In this document: one piece after another, positions 6,802 through 8,491 of the stretch
Layout of the letters: the number at the start of each line of letters is the position of its first letter
Position numbering within the stretch: the stretch's first letter is position 1
DNA from: Clostridiales bacterium
GTDB taxonomy: Bacteria; Bacillota; Clostridia; Christensenellales; Aristaeellaceae
Assembly: GCA_012522875.1 (NCBI GenBank)
Contig: JAAYJP010000021.1
Location: forward strand, 1 to 8,491
DNA length: 8,491 nucleotides
Reading direction: 5' to 3'
Notes under the pieces: model-generated
The model's input: only the letters and a program-made list of their open reading frames with translations
The model's database searches: none
What the model was told of the DNA's origin: nothing
Program-made: the position numbers and the translations under genes

Positions 6802-7317
6802 TTAGTCTGACAATTCGGACTCCAGAATTTCGCTCTGGTCTTTGAGCATAGACTGAAAGCGGCGCTTGAACTTCTGGGCTTCTTCCTTAAGGGTTTCGAT
6901 TTCTTCCTGGAGTTTAACTTTCTGGGCATCCAGGTCTTCCAGCTCGGGGTCAGGAACGATGTCCTCCGCTTCCTTGACGATATCTTCAGCGCGCTTCCTA
7001 GCCTCAGCCAGGGTTTCATCGCATGCTTTCTGAGTCTTTTCAAGCAGCAGTTTGGCTGCTTCCAGATCGCTGGGGAGTTCTGATTCTCCGGGGCCTACGG
7101 GGGACAGGGGAGTGACTGGAGGCGCAGCCGTCGGCATAAAGGGCGCGGGAGATTGCTGCACCTGCTTCAACTGATCGCGCAATTGCTGGATGGTTTGGCC
7201 CATGCTCTCCATTTCATCGCAAATTGCATCCAGGAACTCATCCACTTCCAGCGGGTCATAACCGCGTACCTTGGTTTTAAATTCCTTTTCTTCGATCATC
7301 GTAACCGTGATAGCCAT
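6802..7317 (-). CDS. divIVA: DivIVA family cell division/polar scaffold protein
   Basis: A 171-residue protein. The N-terminal membrane-binding DivIVA domain is clear: KEFKTKVRGYDPLEVDEFLD (11-30), the family's signature. A short coiled coil follows to about 55, then a proline-rich linker (57-82, APF..PTAAPPVTPLSPVGPG). A second, strongly charged coiled coil (84-168) then drives oligomerisation. DivIVA proteins bind negatively curved membrane at septa and poles and recruit division, chromosome or cell-wall factors. The ATG at 7317 is chosen over the in-frame TTG at 7323 because AGGGAG (7325-7330 on the plus strand) lies 7 nt before the ATG but only 1 nt before the TTG. It follows sepF by 27 nt in the same operon. 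Which partners it recruits cannot be seen. Confidence 0.94.
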   Translation of the reverse strand: MAITVTMIEEKEFKTKVRGYDPLEVDEFLDAICDEMESMGQTIQQLRDQLKQVQQSPAPFMPTAAPPVTPLSPVGPGESELPSDLEAAKLLLEKTQKACDETLAEARKRAEDIVKEAEDIVPDPELEDLDAQKVKLQEEIETLKEEAQKFKRRFQSMLKDQSEILESELSD

Positions 7318-7344
7318 GATCAATCTCCCTTCAATACGTGGTTT

Positions 7345-8394
7345 TTACTGCGCGTAGCGGTCTTCTGCGAAGGCCGTGTCATAGTTTTCCAGGGGTTGTG
7401 TATATGCGGAGCCCTGCTGGTTATAAACAGGGGGCGCGTAAGCACCGGCCTGATACCGTTGGGGCTGGGGAGCTTGCTGGTCCTGGGGCATGGCATAGGC
7501 AGGCTGCTGACCCTGGTGCGGATAGCCCTGGGCTGCCGCACCAGACGCCGGGTGTGGCCTGGGCTGGGCATTAGCACTGGCGGTAATCGGATCGGTATAG
7601 ACCATCATGCCGCTGGGAGCCAGGATATAGAACCCGACCTTCAGGGACAATCTGGTCATGGTTCCTCCCAATGCGAAACACGCGCCGTTGAGCATATCCA
7701 CATAACGGCGGACTTCTGCCTTGTCCACCAACTGGTCCATCACCACCAAAGTGCATTGCCCCTTTCGCAGGCAGGTCATGGCCTGTCGGCAGCCGTTGAT
7801 GTTGGTAATGTTGACCACATAGGCATCCACCTGCCGGAGTTCCGGGGTTTCGGGCATGGATGCGCCGGGGAAGGGAACCACATTGTTATCCTGGGATGGC
7901 TCGGGGGCTTGTTGGTGCTGTGCGGCACGGCGGTTGCGCCCGGGAACTTCCGGTGCCTGCTGCTGCAGCTGGGCGTGCTGGGGTGAGGTATAACCGCGTG
8001 CCTGCTGCTGCTGCGGGGCGACAAACTGCTGGGGCTGCTGATAGGCCGCCTGGGGTGCTGGCTGCTGGTAATTGGGCTTGTACGTGTTTTGGTAGGGTTG
8101 CTGCCAGGTAGGCTGCTGCGGGACCTGTGCATGGGGCTGCTGCCAGGGAGCGTGAGGGGTTTGGTAACCCTGCTGGCGGGGCTCCGCCTGCTCAGGATAC
8201 TCTTGGTAGTTTGAAACATAAGCGCTTTGCTGTTGGTATGCGTTGGGATAAACGCCTTGCTGGGGACCCTGCTCATAGCCTTGAATGGCTTGCCGGTCTT
8301 CCCGCTCTGCCGTTCCATAAAAGAAGCTATTGTCCCTGCTGAAAACGGATTTAACCCGATCCGTCGCACGGTCCAATACGCCGCGAAAATCCAT
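7345..8394 (-). CDS. sepF: SepF cell division protein with long Q/P/Y-rich linker and tail
   Basis: A 349-residue protein, about twice the usual SepF length. Residues 1-24 (MDFRGVLDRATDRVKSVF...) form the amphipathic membrane-binding helix. Residues 25-185 are a low-complexity linker rich in Q, P, Y and A. The SepF core lies at 186-265, with DAYVVNITNI, TCLRKGQCTLVVMD, FALGGTMTRLS and VGFYILAPSGMMV. SepF polymerises into rings or arcs, binds the FtsZ C-terminal tail and tethers the Z-ring to the membrane. Normally the core ends the protein; here a further Q/P/Y-rich tail of about 84 residues (266-349) follows. The ATG at 8394 is supported by GGGAGGA 6 nt upstream (8401-8407 on the plus strand); a longer reading frame to 8448 lacks this support. 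The neighbouring divIVA matches the usual genomic setting, although ylmG and ylmH, often found between the two, are absent. Confidence 0.93.
   Translation of the reverse strand: MDFRGVLDRATDRVKSVFSRDNSFFYGTAEREDRQAIQGYEQGPQQGVYPNAYQQQSAYVSNYQEYPEQAEPRQQGYQTPHAPWQQPHAQVPQQPTWQQPYQNTYKPNYQQPAPQAAYQQPQQFVAPQQQQARGYTSPQHAQLQQQAPEVPGRNRRAAQHQQAPEPSQDNNVVPFPGASMPETPELRQVDAYVVNITNINGCRQAMTCLRKGQCTLVVMDQLVDKAEVRRYVDMLNGACFALGGTMTRLSLKVGFYILAPSGMMVYTDPITASANAQPRPHPASGAAAQGYPHQGQQPAYAMPQDQQAPQPQRYQAGAYAPPVYNQQGSAYTQPLENYDTAFAEDRYAQ
7893..8277 (-). repeat. CAG/CTG-rich low-complexity DNA encoding the SepF linker
   Basis: The minus strand is dense in CAG and CAA codons and encodes irregular repeats built on QQP, WQQP, YQQ and PQQQQ (residues about 40-168 of SepF). 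Units such as PWQQPHAQ and TWQQPYQN recur every 10-15 residues. The repeats are degenerate rather than exact tandem copies, but such DNA can change length by slippage. Confidence 0.75.
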
Positions 8395-8457
8395 CCAGTA
8401 TCCTCCCTGTGCCTGATGCCAGGCGCAAACCGTTGAATCGTAGTACAAGTTTTGCCC

Positions 8458-8486
8458 ATTATAGCGAAATATGTCTGCCTGCGCAA
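8458..8486 (-). promoter_or_regulatory. Candidate SigA promoter of sepF-divIVA
   Basis: On the minus strand a perfect -10 TATAAT (8463-8458) lies 17 nt from a weak -35 TTGCGC (8486-8481). Transcription from about 8451 would give a leader of roughly 57 nt carrying the sepF ribosome binding site. The -35 box is inside the palindrome TGCGC-TT-GCGCA (8480-8491), which runs to the window edge. Confidence 0.6.
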
Positions 8487-8491
8487 GCGCA

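Noticed and set aside
7153..7986. 277-codon open frame on the plus strand
   Set aside because: It is antisense to sepF and divIVA and arises from their biased codon use (CAG-rich); no recognisable domain.
7893..8277. Possible CRISPR or exact tandem repeat array
   Set aside because: The repeated look comes from CAG/CAA-rich codons for a Q/P/Y linker; units are unequal and there are no constant repeats with unique spacers.

Overview
The window looks like a chromosomal segment of a moderately GC-rich Bacillota (Firmicutes) bacterium, most likely a member of the Clostridia. The grounds are strong AGGAGG-type ribosome binding sites, SigA-type promoters, intrinsic terminators, a neighbouring sepF-divIVA pair, an RlmD-type methyltransferase with Fe-S cysteines, and a stand-alone P-loop protein with an AlaRS-editing-like domain of a type I associate with Clostridia. 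No phage, insertion sequence or CRISPR array is visible. The species cannot be named from this sequence.

Layout, left to right. (1) 47-964 (+): a P-loop protein with a C-terminal region resembling the second additional (editing) domain of alanyl-tRNA synthetase, followed by a strong hairpin terminator (983-1014) that may also serve the converging operon. (2) 1020-5211 (-): a compact four-gene operon, read right to left. It encodes a DUF4956 membrane protein, a VTC-domain polyphosphate polymerase-like protein, a 23S rRNA m5U methyltransferase (RlmD type) and a MATE efflux transporter. Spacers are 5, 2 and 45 nt, and a SigA-like promoter lies at 5250-5277. (3) 5330-5626 (+): a near-consensus promoter, two serine tRNA genes (UGA and GCU anticodons, both with encoded CCA) and a clear terminator. 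(4) 5706-6584 (+): an exported metallo-beta-lactamase-fold hydrolase of the ComEC C-terminal type. (5) 6761-8486 (-): a promoter, sepF, divIVA and a GAAA-type hairpin terminator. SepF is unusual: its core domain sits between a long Q/P/Y-rich linker and a second Q/P/Y-rich C-terminal tail.

How the genes work together. SepF (membrane tether of FtsZ) and DivIVA (scaffold sensing curved membrane) form a division and pole module. The DUF4956 and VTC genes appear translationally coupled and probably form a membrane-associated polyphosphate (or related polyanion) module; this is the least characterised and most interesting part of the window. RlmD and the MATE pump seem to be co-transcribed passengers. 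The DUF4956 operon and the tRNA operon diverge from a shared ~180-nt region. In it the 9-mer GCTTGCTAT occurs in both orientations, and an 8-bp dyad flanks the tRNA promoter -10 box.
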